Under the pieces are notes generated by a model. That model made no database searches and had not been told where the DNA came from. It worked only from the letters and a program-made list of their open reading frames with translations. A stretch of 39,755 nt of DNA from a virus: positions 1-39,755 of the IMG/VR virus record IMGVR_UViG_3300035181_001567. One strand, given 5' to 3'. Position 1 is the stretch's first letter. Each line of letters begins with the position of its first letter. Shown here piece after piece: positions 1-8,681 of this stretch. A program made the position numbers and the translations under genes.

Positions 1-127
1 AGTCGTTAGACGCGACGATCAGGTCAGGCTGGTCGTCACCACGGATCAGGCTCAACCACAGCGGCAGCATGAGCGATTCCATCGTAGTGCCGGAAGGTAC
101 AATCGCACCGCCACCCTGAATGGGGGC
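1..127. repeat. Terminal direct repeat, left copy (assembly overlap)
   Basis: These 127 bases are identical to 39629-39755. The repeat lies wholly inside the capsid gene and keeps its reading frame when the ends are joined. The length of exactly 127 equals a common assembler k-mer, so I read it as circular-contig overlap and not as a genuine packaged terminal repeat. The non-redundant genome is then 39,628 bp. Confidence 0.95.
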
Positions 128-661
128 CGCCGCGGACTGGACCTGGTTACGCCAGAAATTCCAGGTCGAAGAGTCGATACCGCCAACAGTACCAGTGCCG
201 GTATCGGAGACAAGAACCTGCAAACCGCCGATTTGGTTCGGCAGCGTGCCATCCGAGTACATATCGGCGGAGAAGTTATTTTTGAACGTGCGCATGGCGT
301 TCTTCATGCGCGACTTCACCAGGTTGATGATGCGAGAACCGCCACTGTTTGTGCGAAGTTCCAGGCCCGACGCGACCACGTTGATCGCAATCTGGCGCCA
401 TTGGTACTCGGCCGCCGACAGGACATCGCTGGCGCCGACGTTCAGCACGTCGAAGCCGGAATAGCGCTGATAGGTCGCGTTATTCGCGTAGTCCAGGGGG
501 CAGACGATGGACAGACCGCCGTCTTCACGGCGAACATTACCCTTGTCGTAAATGCGGCGTAGCAGGGCATTGTTCTTGGACATATTGTCCTTGAACTCTT
601 TGCCGTGATTGCGGAAGGTCGTAGTGACCAGTTCAGTGAATACCGAGTTGGGGGACGGCAT
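1..661 (-). CDS. Major capsid protein, N-terminal part (split by the window ends)
   Basis: Reading from ATG at 661, the frame is open to position 1 and continues in the same frame at 39628 of the joined circle, giving about 324 residues; this piece encodes the first 220. An AAGGAG ribosome site precedes the ATG. The protein starts MPSPNSVFTELVTTTFRNHG, and its body (residues about 25-150) resembles podovirus coat proteins in which a lysine/arginine-rich stretch precedes a mixed alpha/beta shell domain. Position directly after the scaffold gene and before other virion genes is the usual place for the coat protein. The call rests on family resemblance and gene order; no catalytic motif is expected. 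It forms the icosahedral shell with scaffold and portal. Confidence 0.85.
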   Translation of the reverse strand, partial: MPSPNSVFTELVTTTFRNHGKEFKDNMSKNNALLRRIYDKGNVRREDGGLSIVCPLDYANNATYQRYSGFDVLNVGASDVLSAAEYQWRQIAINVVASGLELRTNSGGSRIINLVKSRMKNAMRTFKNNFSADMYSDGTLPNQIGGLQVLVSDTGTGTVGGIDSSTWNFWRNQVQSAAAPIQGGGAIVPSGTTMESLMLPLWLSLIRGDDQPDLIVASND

Positions 662-684
662 GATAGCTCCTTGTCAGTTGACGT

Positions 685-1797
685 TCAGTTAGACCTGCCC
701 ATGATCGCGGCGTAGGTCTTTTCCAGGGTTTCGTCGAGACTGCTGGACTTCGGCGCCGTCGGGCTACCGCTTCTCACAGTGGTTCGGACGTTTGCGCCCA
801 TCGCCTTTTTGGCTTTGGCCGCAGCTTCGGCCGCTTTGCGAGTCCGTTCCGACTCAGCTTCAGCAGCACGCCGAGCTTGCTCTTTCTCCCGCGTGACAGG
901 GTTCGCCCACATGGCCTTTTCGTAGGCTGCCCCGATGTCTTTAACGACGCCACTTCGCAGAAGCGCGGCGATGTCATCGGCGAGTTCTGCGAAGTAAACG
1001 TTTTTCGGGTCGCTGGCGAACGCTTCGACGGTTTTGCGGATTTCGGCCTGTTTGGCCTGCGCCGCATACCGATCTTGCGCGGTCAAACGGGATTCTACGG
1101 CAGCGAGTTTTTCACGCAAGGATTTAACTTCGGGGTCCACGAATGGTTCGACATTGTCCAGCGCGCCCCCGGTGAGCTGGGCGAGCAGCTTAGGGACAGG
1201 AATGGCGTAGTCCTTGATCAGTTGGCCGAGAAGGGACAGCTTTTGATCCTCTGAGCCAAGGGACAATGTGCCGTGGGCCTGAACCAAGCCGGGCAGGATT
1301 TGCTCCGGGCCGATACCAAGCTGCTGCATGACATGCTCGTATGGCTTGAAGAGTCCGTGAACTTGCCAGGCGAAGTTAGCGCCTTCCTTGTACTGCTCAA
1401 TGCCGGTGTACATGTCCTGCTCGCGCTTGTGGATTTCAGCGCGAACGGCTTCGGGCAGGGTAGACCAGGCGGCAGCGACTTCCTTGCGCCAGGTTTTTGG
1501 CGCCTGCGTCAAATCGGCAGTCGCTGGCGCAGGCGGCGTCGTAGGTGAGTCAGCCTTATCCCCCTCGCCCGGTTTGCTGCTAGAAGTCGCTTCAGATTGC
1601 GAACCGTCCTGCGCCTGCGAAGTAGCGTCCAAGTTGCCATCAGCGGCGGGAGAGTTAGCAGCGTCAGAAGGGCCATCGTCATCGTGAGCAGCATTTCCAA
1701 CTCCAAGACCCAGGCCGGACGCGATCTCGCTGACCGCGCCAGCCATATCAAAATCGCCAGTTGAGCTGGCGGGGGAAGTTTCAAGTTCCTCAGTCAT
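685..1797 (-). CDS. Capsid scaffolding protein
   Basis: This 370-residue protein has an acidic, Ser/Asp-rich N-terminus (about 1-90), a helical middle, a heptad-like region around residues 195-230 and a very Ala/Lys/Arg/Glu-rich helix near 285-330. The C-terminal tail is basic and Ser-rich, as in scaffolds whose C-terminus contacts coat protein. It lies between portal and coat, the normal order. An upstream GTG at 1839 is possible, but the ATG at 1797 has AAGGAA eight bases ahead and avoids overlap with the next gene, so I chose it. A scaffold directs procapsid assembly and leaves before DNA packaging. There is no protease domain, so exit is probably without cleavage by its own product. Confidence 0.82.
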   Translation of the reverse strand: MTEELETSPASSTGDFDMAGAVSEIASGLGLGVGNAAHDDDGPSDAANSPAADGNLDATSQAQDGSQSEATSSSKPGEGDKADSPTTPPAPATADLTQAPKTWRKEVAAAWSTLPEAVRAEIHKREQDMYTGIEQYKEGANFAWQVHGLFKPYEHVMQQLGIGPEQILPGLVQAHGTLSLGSEDQKLSLLGQLIKDYAIPVPKLLAQLTGGALDNVEPFVDPEVKSLREKLAAVESRLTAQDRYAAQAKQAEIRKTVEAFASDPKNVYFAELADDIAALLRSGVVKDIGAAYEKAMWANPVTREKEQARRAAEAESERTRKAAEAAAKAKKAMGANVRTTVRSGSPTAPKSSSLDETLEKTYAAIMGRSN

Positions 1798-1807
1798 GTA
1801 ATGTTCC

Positions 1808-2236
1808 TTAAGTGATAGTGGGGGTTGCGCGCTCGACACTTATCCCAGCGCCAGCATCGAGTTCTTTTGCAAGCTGTTCTTGCTTGCTCGGGGGAAGTTG
1901 GGCGACAAACCGCGCTGCTGTTTCCCCTACAGATTCCAGGAAGGCTTCATCACGCGCTTTGGCGACCTTCTCAGCCTCCTGCCGCTCGCCATCTTCAAGG
2001 ACTCGGCAGCCGTGCTTACGGAGATTGGCTTCGTGCGCGGCGCGGCCCTCGATCCAGTCACCGGTTATCGGGCAGGTATAGCCAGCGTAATCCGGGCGGA
2101 CCATTGGGGCAACAAGCTGCCGGTTCATGGCAAAAGAGCACTTGAGGCAGTGCTCTACGCGATCGAGTTCGGCAACCTTTTTGACGATATCACGTTTGGC
2201 CGCACAGACAGGGCACTTGTAGACGTAAGTCGGCAT
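1808..2236 (-). CDS. Zinc-ribbon protein between portal and scaffold
   Basis: This is a 142-residue protein with a FmdB-like zinc ribbon at the N-terminus: CPVC at about residues 8-11 and a C-x2-C pair (CLKC) at about 30-33, then a further lone Cys pair region around 55-77. The C-terminal half is charged and helical. The start ATG lies one base after the portal stop, and the stop lies ten bases before the scaffold start, so it is co-translated with them. Proteins like this sit in the same spot in other podovirus-like genomes, but their role in the head is not known to me. DNA or protein binding is inference from the ribbon only. Confidence 0.7.
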   Translation of the reverse strand: MPTYVYKCPVCAAKRDIVKKVAELDRVEHCLKCSFAMNRQLVAPMVRPDYAGYTCPITGDWIEGRAAHEANLRKHGCRVLEDGERQEAEKVAKARDEAFLESVGETAARFVAQLPPSKQEQLAKELDAGAGISVERATPTIT

Positions 2237-2237
2237 G

Positions 2238-4442
2238 TCAGGGACCTTTCTTAGAGGCGCGCGGGGCTGGTGCAGCGGGGGCGGGCTTTGGCGTCATGGC
2301 TTGCTGCATTGCAGCAGCGTGCTTGGCGGCATTAAGTTCCCGCTGCATTTGCAGCTCTTCCATTCGGAATTCATGTTCCCTAGCGTCAGCCTGCATTTGC
2401 ATCTGGATTTTCTGCATGTCAGCGTTCGCTTTGGCAATCGCCGCCTGTGATTCCGCTGCAACTTGCTCCGGCGGAGGACCGCTCGGCGCACCGCCGGAGC
2501 CTTCAGGTTGCGGGGGTGGCGGCGCTTTCATGGCATTAATCTGATCTTCAATTTCCGTGCCGAATTTGAACTTCCGGCAGACGGTAAGCATGAGCGCCTT
2601 AGCCGCTTCGAAGGGGAGGATCTGCTGCTGGACCAATGGGCCGACTGATTGCAGGGTCTGGCCGAGTGCAGTCAAGGCATCCGTGATGTCTTGCTTGTCC
2701 TCCGTGGCTTCATCGTCGATCGTCGAGTTTGTCTCGATGTCGATTTTGTAGCTGCGTGTGAGGTCATCCTTGAGGGTTTGAAGGCACTGCTCGAAGCTAG
2801 GCATCTGCAGCATTGCCATGACATTCGGGTCGGGCTCGGGCGGCTGTACGGGCGGCTGGCCGGGCACTTGTGGCTGCATTGCGGCCGCCTGTTGCTGTTG
2901 TTGCAGCTGCATCTGCGCAATCTGCTTGTCTTGCTCGCTCGGCAGGTCGCTTTGCGTCATTGCCCGGATGCGCTCGGGCTGAAGTTTCGTAACAGCCAGC
3001 TCACCAAGCAACTGCAGGCAATCACGCACGTAACGCTGGACGAGTTTCTGGCTCCTTTTCAGTCGGAGAGTGCCCCATTGGTTCTTGATTTCCTGCGCGC
3101 CCAGCGTTTCCGATGCCTGCGTCGATCCACGCATGATATCGGCCAGGCCGGTGATTTCAAAAATGATTTGCTTAATCTGCTGGCGCTGGGTGTAGAGTTG
3201 TTGCAGGACCGGGACAATATCCTTAATCGGCATGAGCCAGATTGCGCGGTCGATGGACCCGTTTTGGGAGTACAGGACCGCGGAATCCTGCAGGGCGATC
3301 ATTGCGTTGTCTTCGGCTTCCAGGATTTTCGCCATCTCATCGACTGTGGAGTCGTAGGCGCCACGCAGCTTGCAGGCAACAATGAGCTTCTGGATGCGGA
3401 CGGTGATGCGGTTCAGCTCCTCCGACTGCTTCTGATACATCGTGTAAAGCAGTGTCGGGACAAGCGTCGACAGCCGCTGCATGAAGTTCAGCGGGCGGGG
3501 GCAGGGGAAGAAACCGCGGAGTTGCAGCGGATCTTCGACAGGATCCTTGAGGTACTGAGCGGAAAATTCGGAGTAGAAATAGACCTTTCCCTGCCCCTTG
3601 TGCCACAGTTCGTAGACAGGGATAAGGCTGAGATTGCGGACTTCCCTGGCTTCGATAGCTCCGGTCCCGTCGGGCTTACCAGCGTCATTGACAGTTCTAT
3701 CGGACGTATCCGAAGAGCCGTAAGCGCTTCGCAGTTTCTCCATGTCAACTTTGGCGTCGGGGAATTGCTCCTTGAACTCTTCCATCGTCATCAGATGGAT
3801 GAATCCAACCCAAGGGACGTCTTTCCAGTACTTGGCATAACCGTGGAGGAAGTTGTTCCAGGGAACCTGCTCACCATACACACATTCGTAAGTGATTTCC
3901 TCCGGGGCAGCGCCTTCGGAGTCGGTTTCCTGGGCGCCGGGTTCTTCGCCACTCTCGACGGGTTCCTGCGCTTCCCCGCTTTCAGCCTTGGCCAATTCCG
4001 CATGGTACTTGAACCGGACAAGCCCGCGACTGACCAGCAACGCCGATAGAGTACTGTCACTCATCAGCTCATCGAAAGTGGCGTAGCCAGGCTCTTCGTT
4101 TTGCAGTAGGTAGGTCAACAACCGCTGCATGAGGTTGGCGGAGCACTTTGCCAGAAGGTCATCGTCGCCCTTGAAGCGCCGGGTGACTACCGGGCGCGGG
4201 GTACTGTTGTACAGCGCTGGCTGCATGGTATCGACATTGCTGTACAGGATATTGTACTGCTCTGTTTCCTTGCGGATGCCTTCGTAAATTTCGATGACAT
4301 TGACAGCGTCTTTGCGGTAGCCTTCCTCCCGCTCGGCGGCCGCCTGGATTTCATTCTTCCAGTAGTCTAGGGAAAGCTCTTCCGCATCGGCTGTGGGTTT
4401 TGCGCCGTCGGCTTCAGCTGCGGCTGCGGTAATCGTATTCAT
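2238..4442 (-). CDS. Portal protein
   Basis: The protein has 734 residues, the size range of P22-type portals. It sits directly downstream of the large terminase and upstream of scaffold and coat. Residues 1-150 are acidic and helical (YWKNEI, YRKDAVNVIEIYEG). The middle contains the portal-like stretch around QKQSEELNRITVRIQK and a segment near residue 390-470 including DIMRGSTQASETLGAQEI that is typical of podovirus portals. The C-terminal 200 residues are Gln/Pro/Ala-rich with a long helix, suitable for a barrel reaching into the head. The ATG at 4442 has AAGGAA five bases ahead. It forms the dodecameric DNA channel at one capsid vertex and docks the terminase. Confidence 0.9.
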   Translation of the reverse strand: MNTITAAAAEADGAKPTADAEELSLDYWKNEIQAAAEREEGYRKDAVNVIEIYEGIRKETEQYNILYSNVDTMQPALYNSTPRPVVTRRFKGDDDLLAKCSANLMQRLLTYLLQNEEPGYATFDELMSDSTLSALLVSRGLVRFKYHAELAKAESGEAQEPVESGEEPGAQETDSEGAAPEEITYECVYGEQVPWNNFLHGYAKYWKDVPWVGFIHLMTMEEFKEQFPDAKVDMEKLRSAYGSSDTSDRTVNDAGKPDGTGAIEAREVRNLSLIPVYELWHKGQGKVYFYSEFSAQYLKDPVEDPLQLRGFFPCPRPLNFMQRLSTLVPTLLYTMYQKQSEELNRITVRIQKLIVACKLRGAYDSTVDEMAKILEAEDNAMIALQDSAVLYSQNGSIDRAIWLMPIKDIVPVLQQLYTQRQQIKQIIFEITGLADIMRGSTQASETLGAQEIKNQWGTLRLKRSQKLVQRYVRDCLQLLGELAVTKLQPERIRAMTQSDLPSEQDKQIAQMQLQQQQQAAAMQPQVPGQPPVQPPEPDPNVMAMLQMPSFEQCLQTLKDDLTRSYKIDIETNSTIDDEATEDKQDITDALTALGQTLQSVGPLVQQQILPFEAAKALMLTVCRKFKFGTEIEDQINAMKAPPPPQPEGSGGAPSGPPPEQVAAESQAAIAKANADMQKIQMQMQADAREHEFRMEELQMQRELNAAKHAAAMQQAMTPKPAPAAPAPRASKKGP

Positions 4443-4451
4443 GGACGTTCC

Positions 4452-5933
4452 TTAGACAGTAGCAGCGAGGCGTTTCCGGCGCAGCTGCTCGACAAGTTCG
4501 TTGATTGTGTGTTGGCCCGGAAGCTTTGGCAAGCCGAAGCCTTCGGGGGCAGGCTTGCGAGGTACATAGGGCCTGGACATGCATGCGTAACGCAAGTCAT
4601 CGTAAGCGTGATCCTCGGCCTCAGTGTCCACATCCTCGGAATCTTTGTCGTCGTGCTGCAAGACAGGGAGGGTTCGGACGGTATCGACGCAGCAGTCGAA
4701 GACATAAAGCATGGGCTTGCCATCTTCACCGCACAGGCGCATCCGTACCTGCTCGGCGCCGGCATGGCGCTTGTTGTCAGCCCGCGCCCAGGGAACCCCG
4801 TGGATAGCGAAGGTCTCCCCGATGCTGGGCCCACCATTGGTGATGAAGATACTGGGGTCGGCGAAACCGGTCCGAGCAGGGAGAGCATAGCCGCTTGGTG
4901 TGACTTCCGCGTCGCGAAGTTTGATGCCCTTCGCGACCTCTGGGACCTGCATCTTCAAACCTACATTTGGGCCTTTACTGCCGTACCACTCGCGGTAGCG
5001 GACTAGCGCCCCCTTAGGGAGGCCCCAGCTTCCGTCTGAGACGACCCACCAGCCGCAGGAAAAGGGCTTTGCGGAACCCCAGTCGAAGGATTTGAACCGC
5101 TTGCTGTCTCTGGGGATTCGGGGGAGCCAGTACTCAGTGTCGAGGACATGCTTTTCTGGGTCCCATTCGTCGAAAAAGGCGCCGTCAACGATGTTCCAGT
5201 TGCCTTCGAGCCAAGCCTTAACGAGGGCGGCGCTACCAGACTGACGGAGCCGGAGAACATATGTCGGGTCGGCTTCAAGGAGTAGTCGGTTGTCAGTGAG
5301 CTTACTCGGGATGAATACCCTGGAGAGCTGGATGGTCTGGGAGACTCCATCAAGGACAAGCTGCTCCGACTCGGTGATGATTTTGAATCCAGTGGGGCAG
5401 GGGTCGATGTACCGGGCCTTGACCCAGTTGTGCCCCGGGCCTCCGGGGTTGCCGGTAAGCCGCATGCCAACAGGGACACCAGCAGTGCTGCGTAGAGTAG
5501 CACGGAGAAGGTTGATTGGACTGGGGGATGGGAAGTTTGTAACTTCCTCGACGTAAACGCGGGTGTAGTTGTGACCCTGGTATTCCTCCGCATCACTGTC
5601 TTTCTCCAGGTAGACGAATTTCAGTCGCGCACCATTCGCCATTGTCCAGGTTTTGGACTGCTCATGATACTTTGCGCCGAGCTTGGGGAATAGCTGCTTG
5701 GTCCGGGCGATGACTTCCGCAAGCTGGGTCAGTTTCCGGCGGACGAAGATACCAATTGCGGCTTCGCCGTAGGTATTGCTGTGGTCCAGCCAGTCGCCGA
5801 TGGAGGATTCCGTCTTTCCGCCGCCCCGCGCGCCGCCGAAAAAGACCTCGAAAACAGGGCAGGCAATCAAGGCCGTTTGAGGCCCTGGTTGCGGCTGCCA
5901 GATGACGGTTTGGGTCTGTGTAATCGGGTTCAT
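4452..5933 (-). CDS. terL: Terminase large subunit
   Basis: This 493-residue protein is the packaging motor and nuclease. The Walker A-like loop GGARGGGKT is at residues 33-41, the Walker B segment VYVEEVTNF at about 128-136, and an SGN-like coupling region (TGNPGGPGHNW) near 160-170. The nuclease half has three acidic sites expected of the RNase H-like fold: FDWGSA, FADPSIF and AYDDLRYA near the C-terminus. Length is normal for the family. Its ATG overlaps the stop of the upstream gene as ATGA, indicating translational coupling, and nine bases separate it from the portal gene. The packaging mode (cos or headful) cannot be decided here. Confidence 0.95.
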   Translation of the reverse strand: MNPITQTQTVIWQPQPGPQTALIACPVFEVFFGGARGGGKTESSIGDWLDHSNTYGEAAIGIFVRRKLTQLAEVIARTKQLFPKLGAKYHEQSKTWTMANGARLKFVYLEKDSDAEEYQGHNYTRVYVEEVTNFPSPSPINLLRATLRSTAGVPVGMRLTGNPGGPGHNWVKARYIDPCPTGFKIITESEQLVLDGVSQTIQLSRVFIPSKLTDNRLLLEADPTYVLRLRQSGSAALVKAWLEGNWNIVDGAFFDEWDPEKHVLDTEYWLPRIPRDSKRFKSFDWGSAKPFSCGWWVVSDGSWGLPKGALVRYREWYGSKGPNVGLKMQVPEVAKGIKLRDAEVTPSGYALPARTGFADPSIFITNGGPSIGETFAIHGVPWARADNKRHAGAEQVRMRLCGEDGKPMLYVFDCCVDTVRTLPVLQHDDKDSEDVDTEAEDHAYDDLRYACMSRPYVPRKPAPEGFGLPKLPGQHTINELVEQLRRKRLAATV

Positions 5934-7477
5934 TGTGCCCCAATGGGCTGCTTGCGGGCAGCTCCGGCCTGTTTTTGGAAGATATCAGCCAGCTCAAAGG
6001 CGGGGTTGTAAGAGTAGTTACCGGTCTGAAGTGGGTGCATCGGGTGATTGAGCGGCAGATTTTTGTAGACATCCAGCGGAGTGGCCATAGGTATCCCCGC
6101 GTCCGAGAGGGCCCGGATGACCTCCTCCGTTTTCTCATTATAGGGGGTGGAGGGAGTGATTGGCTGCATAACTGCGCCAGCCCAGTTCTCCTGCGTGACC
6201 GGGGTCGGGCCGTGGACCTTGAGTTCAGCATACCCACTAGGCGCTTGGCGGTAGGTTTGACGCAGTCGCCGGCCGGAGTCAATAGCCTCATCGACTAGCT
6301 GGGAGGAGGGTAACTCAGTGAGCGCGGCTGCTAGACCTTGGTCCGTGTTAGCAAGCTTACTGATAGCACTCTCTACCCCACTCCGCGCCAAATCCGTAGT
6401 GTTGAGGTTTGGCGCTGTCGCAGCCCGCATAATTGTATGCATGGACTCCGGCTCGATCTTTGAAAGCGGCCATTGGAAGGCGCCTGTCCGGGCTAAGTGA
6501 GCGTACCAGTGATAATCGGGACTTTTCTTAAGCAAGTTTGCCCCGAGCGGGCTGTTTTCATAGTGCTCGAAGCTGCGGAATGCCGGAGAGTCCGCGATAG
6601 CAACAGCTTGGGGGAGATTTTGATCACCTCCGCCAAGTGCCCACAAAATTCTTCCTAGTTTATCGTCGATGATAGATGCTGCATCGCCTTCAGCGCCTTT
6701 TAGTGCCTCAACGGTTTCCGGGTCTACGGTATTCACCATCCGATCGCCGAGTCTGGCAGCAGCCGCCTCAGAAGCCTGGCTGACAGTGCCGCCGGTCTCC
6801 GCCATTTGCTGGGATACTGTCTTTGTGTTCCTGCCTGAGTAGCTCTTCCAGCGTGGGGTGTAAGCGTCCCTGTTGAATAGAGTACTGGCCGAGCTCTGCG
6901 GGTCGTAAGCGCCGACCTTCGGGATAAGGTCAACTGGTGCACCATCAGCCGCAAAATCAGTCATCAGACCGTTCCGCTTGATGCCGATGCTGGGGGAGTA
7001 CAGCTCCATCGTCCCGTTATTCAGTGTTTTGGCGAGATTCTCCACGTTTGTGTTGTGGCTCGGCATGAGAGTCGGGTCTCCCCCGACGCGAATCGCGCCA
7101 AGTTGCGCGGATTTACCGACTGGGGCTGTCGTTGCCGCCTCGATAAGTGCCTTAGTAACAGCTTTCGCGCCCTTTGCCAGCTTGCCGACTATTGGGGCTG
7201 CCGGAATCAACGCCATTATGGCATCTGCGGTATCGTCCGGGAGCAGCGGGACATTGGCCACACCGAGATTCGTGACTCGTTGGCCGTAACTGAGGCGGTT
7301 CGCCGTCCGGGCCAGTCCGCCAAGGCCCAAAAACCGGCTCGCCAGGGCCAGCGGTGCGTTTGCCAGCCCCATCGGCATCACAGGATCCGGTTTTTCTGCG
7401 TAATCATTCGCTGCAAGCAGTGCATCGGCGACCATACCGAGTAGTTTGTTTCTCGGAGTTGCTGCAACAGTATCCAT
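5930..7477 (-). CDS. Unknown protein between terminase subunits, with a polyvalent-protein-like segment
   Basis: This 515-residue protein has no sure function. Residues about 155-245 contain NVENLAKTLNNG, SPSIGIKRNG, DLIPKVGAYDP and NRDAYTPRW in order. This spacing (H/N..ENL..PSI.I..dLI....RDAYTPR) resembles a domain I recall from large polyvalent proteins of phages and conjugative elements, which are thought to enter the new host with the DNA. The N-terminus (about 1-110) is Ala/Leu-rich with hydrophobic patches and may touch membrane. It starts with TAATG overlap on the small terminase stop and ends in ATGA overlap with terL, so all three are made together. A virion-injected effector is inference; a packaging accessory is the alternative. 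Confidence 0.55.
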   Translation of the reverse strand: MDTVAATPRNKLLGMVADALLAANDYAEKPDPVMPMGLANAPLALASRFLGLGGLARTANRLSYGQRVTNLGVANVPLLPDDTADAIMALIPAAPIVGKLAKGAKAVTKALIEAATTAPVGKSAQLGAIRVGGDPTLMPSHNTNVENLAKTLNNGTMELYSPSIGIKRNGLMTDFAADGAPVDLIPKVGAYDPQSSASTLFNRDAYTPRWKSYSGRNTKTVSQQMAETGGTVSQASEAAAARLGDRMVNTVDPETVEALKGAEGDAASIIDDKLGRILWALGGGDQNLPQAVAIADSPAFRSFEHYENSPLGANLLKKSPDYHWYAHLARTGAFQWPLSKIEPESMHTIMRAATAPNLNTTDLARSGVESAISKLANTDQGLAAALTELPSSQLVDEAIDSGRRLRQTYRQAPSGYAELKVHGPTPVTQENWAGAVMQPITPSTPYNEKTEEVIRALSDAGIPMATPLDVYKNLPLNHPMHPLQTGNYSYNPAFELADIFQKQAGAARKQPIGAQ

Positions 7478-7995
7478 TACGCGGCCTTTTCCTGCATGTC
7501 GATGACAGTTTGTGGTCCATGCTGTGCGGCCCAGCCGGATTCCGACTGAGCTTTCTGCGGGAGAGCCACGACGAAGTTATTTTGAACCACAGGACCGTTG
7601 TTTCGGGCGCCGTACCCAGCCAACTTACCCGCCAAATCAAGGGCTTTTAGGGCCATATCGGCGGATTTTGTCTGATCCAGCTTCTCCATGAGGATTTCCG
7701 CCGACTTATCAACGATCGTGCGGAGCTTTTCCTCCACTGATAACGTCAATGCGGGGTCAACAATGTCACCTTTCCGCTCGGCCAACCGCGCCAGGAATGC
7801 ATCGGAGTTCCGTACCCGACTAACCCAGCCGACCGAGTAGCCAAAGTGCTTTGCAAGCTCGTTTTGGCTGATATTCGGATGGGCGATAATCAGGTCGATC
7901 ATCGCATCATGGGTGTAGTTCACCCGTGCCACCGCAGTCGCGGCGGATGCGGTCCCCTGAAGGGGCGCGGAATGGGTATGCACTTGGGTGTTCAT
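7477..7995 (-). CDS. terS: Terminase small subunit candidate (helix-turn-helix)
   Basis: From ATG at 7995 the product has 172 residues. Residues about 30-65 (DLIIAHPNISQNELAKHFGYSV, in part) form a clear helix-turn-helix, followed by a helical region with VEEKLRTIVDKSAEILMEKL suited to oligomer contacts, and a short polar tail. This is how small terminases look, and it is the first gene of the packaging operon that ends in terL two genes later. A TTG at 8031 in the same frame has GAGG close ahead and would add 12 residues; neither start has an ideal ribosome site, so the start is uncertain. It would recognise the packaging site and load TerL. A transcription regulator is the alternative reading. 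Confidence 0.72.
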   Translation of the reverse strand: MNTQVHTHSAPLQGTASAATAVARVNYTHDAMIDLIIAHPNISQNELAKHFGYSVGWVSRVRNSDAFLARLAERKGDIVDPALTLSVEEKLRTIVDKSAEILMEKLDQTKSADMALKALDLAGKLAGYGARNNGPVVQNNFVVALPQKAQSESGWAAQHGPQTVIDMQEKAA

Positions 7996-8074
7996 GCGCG
8001 GCAGTTTGGCAGACTGGTTCGGGGAGGGCAATACCTCAGGTCGCTAGTCCGGGTTACACCCAGTAAACTCGAAA

Positions 8075-8108
8075 TACCCCGGCCATTATCCGCCCATAAC
8101 CCCCCGGA
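8075..8108. promoter_or_regulatory. Palindromic element, copy A (divergent)
   Basis: Reading plus, CCGGCCATTAT-CCGCC-CATAAC-CCCCCGG. Reading minus it contains CGGATAATG with GATAAT as a -10-like hexamer about 45-90 bases before the small terminase start, and it nearly matches the element before the 39244 gene (shared TTATG-n2-CGGATAATG). No good -35 hexamer lies 16-18 bases upstream on either strand. It probably drives or controls the packaging operon. Confidence 0.6.
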
Positions 8109-8366
8109 TTTTTCGCCGACCACCTTCCCATCAGCGTGTCGGGCCCCAATCGCAGCCGGGGAGGGGTGGAAACCGGGAATCGGGGATTGGAAGCTGAATA
8201 GCGGCGCCGGAGATAGGGGATTGGAAGCTGGAAAGCAGGAAATTGGCCGTGGGGAGTGGGGAGGGAATGGCCATAAACTGCCCCGACAGACCACCCCCCG
8301 CTGCCGCAAGACCGGCGGGGGTCGGCCCCAGCGCGTTGCCGCATTCGCTGCGCGCCCGGCATCGAG

Positions 8367-8434
8367 CGGTTACAACTATGACACAAGGCCGGTTACAACT
8401 ATGACACGCGGCGGCTGGCTGTCACAGTCGTAAC
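8367..8434. repeat. Three operator-like boxes (two direct, one inverted)
   Basis: CGGTTACAACTATGACAC occurs twice exactly (8367-8384 and 8390-8407), 23 bp apart. A third, inverted copy with two changes (TGTCACAGTCGTAAC) is at about 8420-8434. The group ends 15 bp before the -35 of the rightward promoter at 8450. The spacing of about two helical turns is what a DNA-binding regulator would need. Confidence 0.7.
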
Positions 8435-8449
8435 AATGTGTAATGGTAG

Positions 8450-8478
8450 TTGACGGGCCAGCTGCGATGCACGATAGT
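8450..8478 (+). promoter_or_regulatory. Sigma70-like early promoter
   Basis: TTGACG at 8450-8455, a 17-base spacer, then GATAGT at 8473-8478. A start near 8485 would give a leader of about 40 bases to the ATG at 8526. It faces away from the packaging operon and heads the early arm. Confidence 0.7.
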
Positions 8479-8525
8479 CACTTCACCGGAGCAAGCCTGC
8501 CCGGCATCACAATGAGGATGACGAC

Positions 8526-8681
8526 ATGACAACGACACGTGGAATGCCTGACTGGACGTTTACGGAAATGGTGCGCGATACGATCGCCACGCATGGGCTA
8601 CGCTGGGCAGTGGCCTACTACTACAAAAAGCTTCCTGCATGGGAGGCTCGATTCTTCCTTCGCGCGGCATTGGCGGGTTGA
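8526..8681 (+). CDS. Small early protein, 51 residues, unknown
   Basis: It starts MTTTRGMPDWTFTEMVRDTI and ends LRAALAG. The composition is amphipathic, with a Trp/Tyr-rich centre (WAVAYYYKK) and no Cys. GAGG lies nine bases before the ATG. It is the first gene after the 8450 promoter. The stretch before its ATG (CCCGGCATCACAATGAGGA) resembles the stretch before the next gene, suggesting a duplicated translation leader. First-position early proteins often act on host targets, but nothing in this sequence shows a function. Confidence 0.6.
   Translation: MTTTRGMPDWTFTEMVRDTIATHGLRWAVAYYYKKLPAWEARFFLRAALAG

Larger units (their letters stand above)
8032..8525. other. Divergent intergenic control region
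   Basis: No convincing gene is present in these 494 bases. The region separates the leftward packaging operon from the rightward early operon. It holds one copy of the CCCGGG/ATTA-ATAA palindrome (8075-8108), two copies of GGGGATTGGAAGCTG (8182-8196 and 8216-8230), a GC-rich hairpin with ACCCCC/GGGGGT arms near 8290-8320 without a T run, the three TGTCATAGTTGTAAC-like boxes, and a good rightward promoter. Leftward transcription probably starts inside the palindrome. Confidence 0.75.

Noticed and set aside
2649-4049. 466-codon open frame on the plus strand
   Set aside because: It is antisense to the portal gene, without ribosome site or family resemblance; it follows from codon bias of the real strand.
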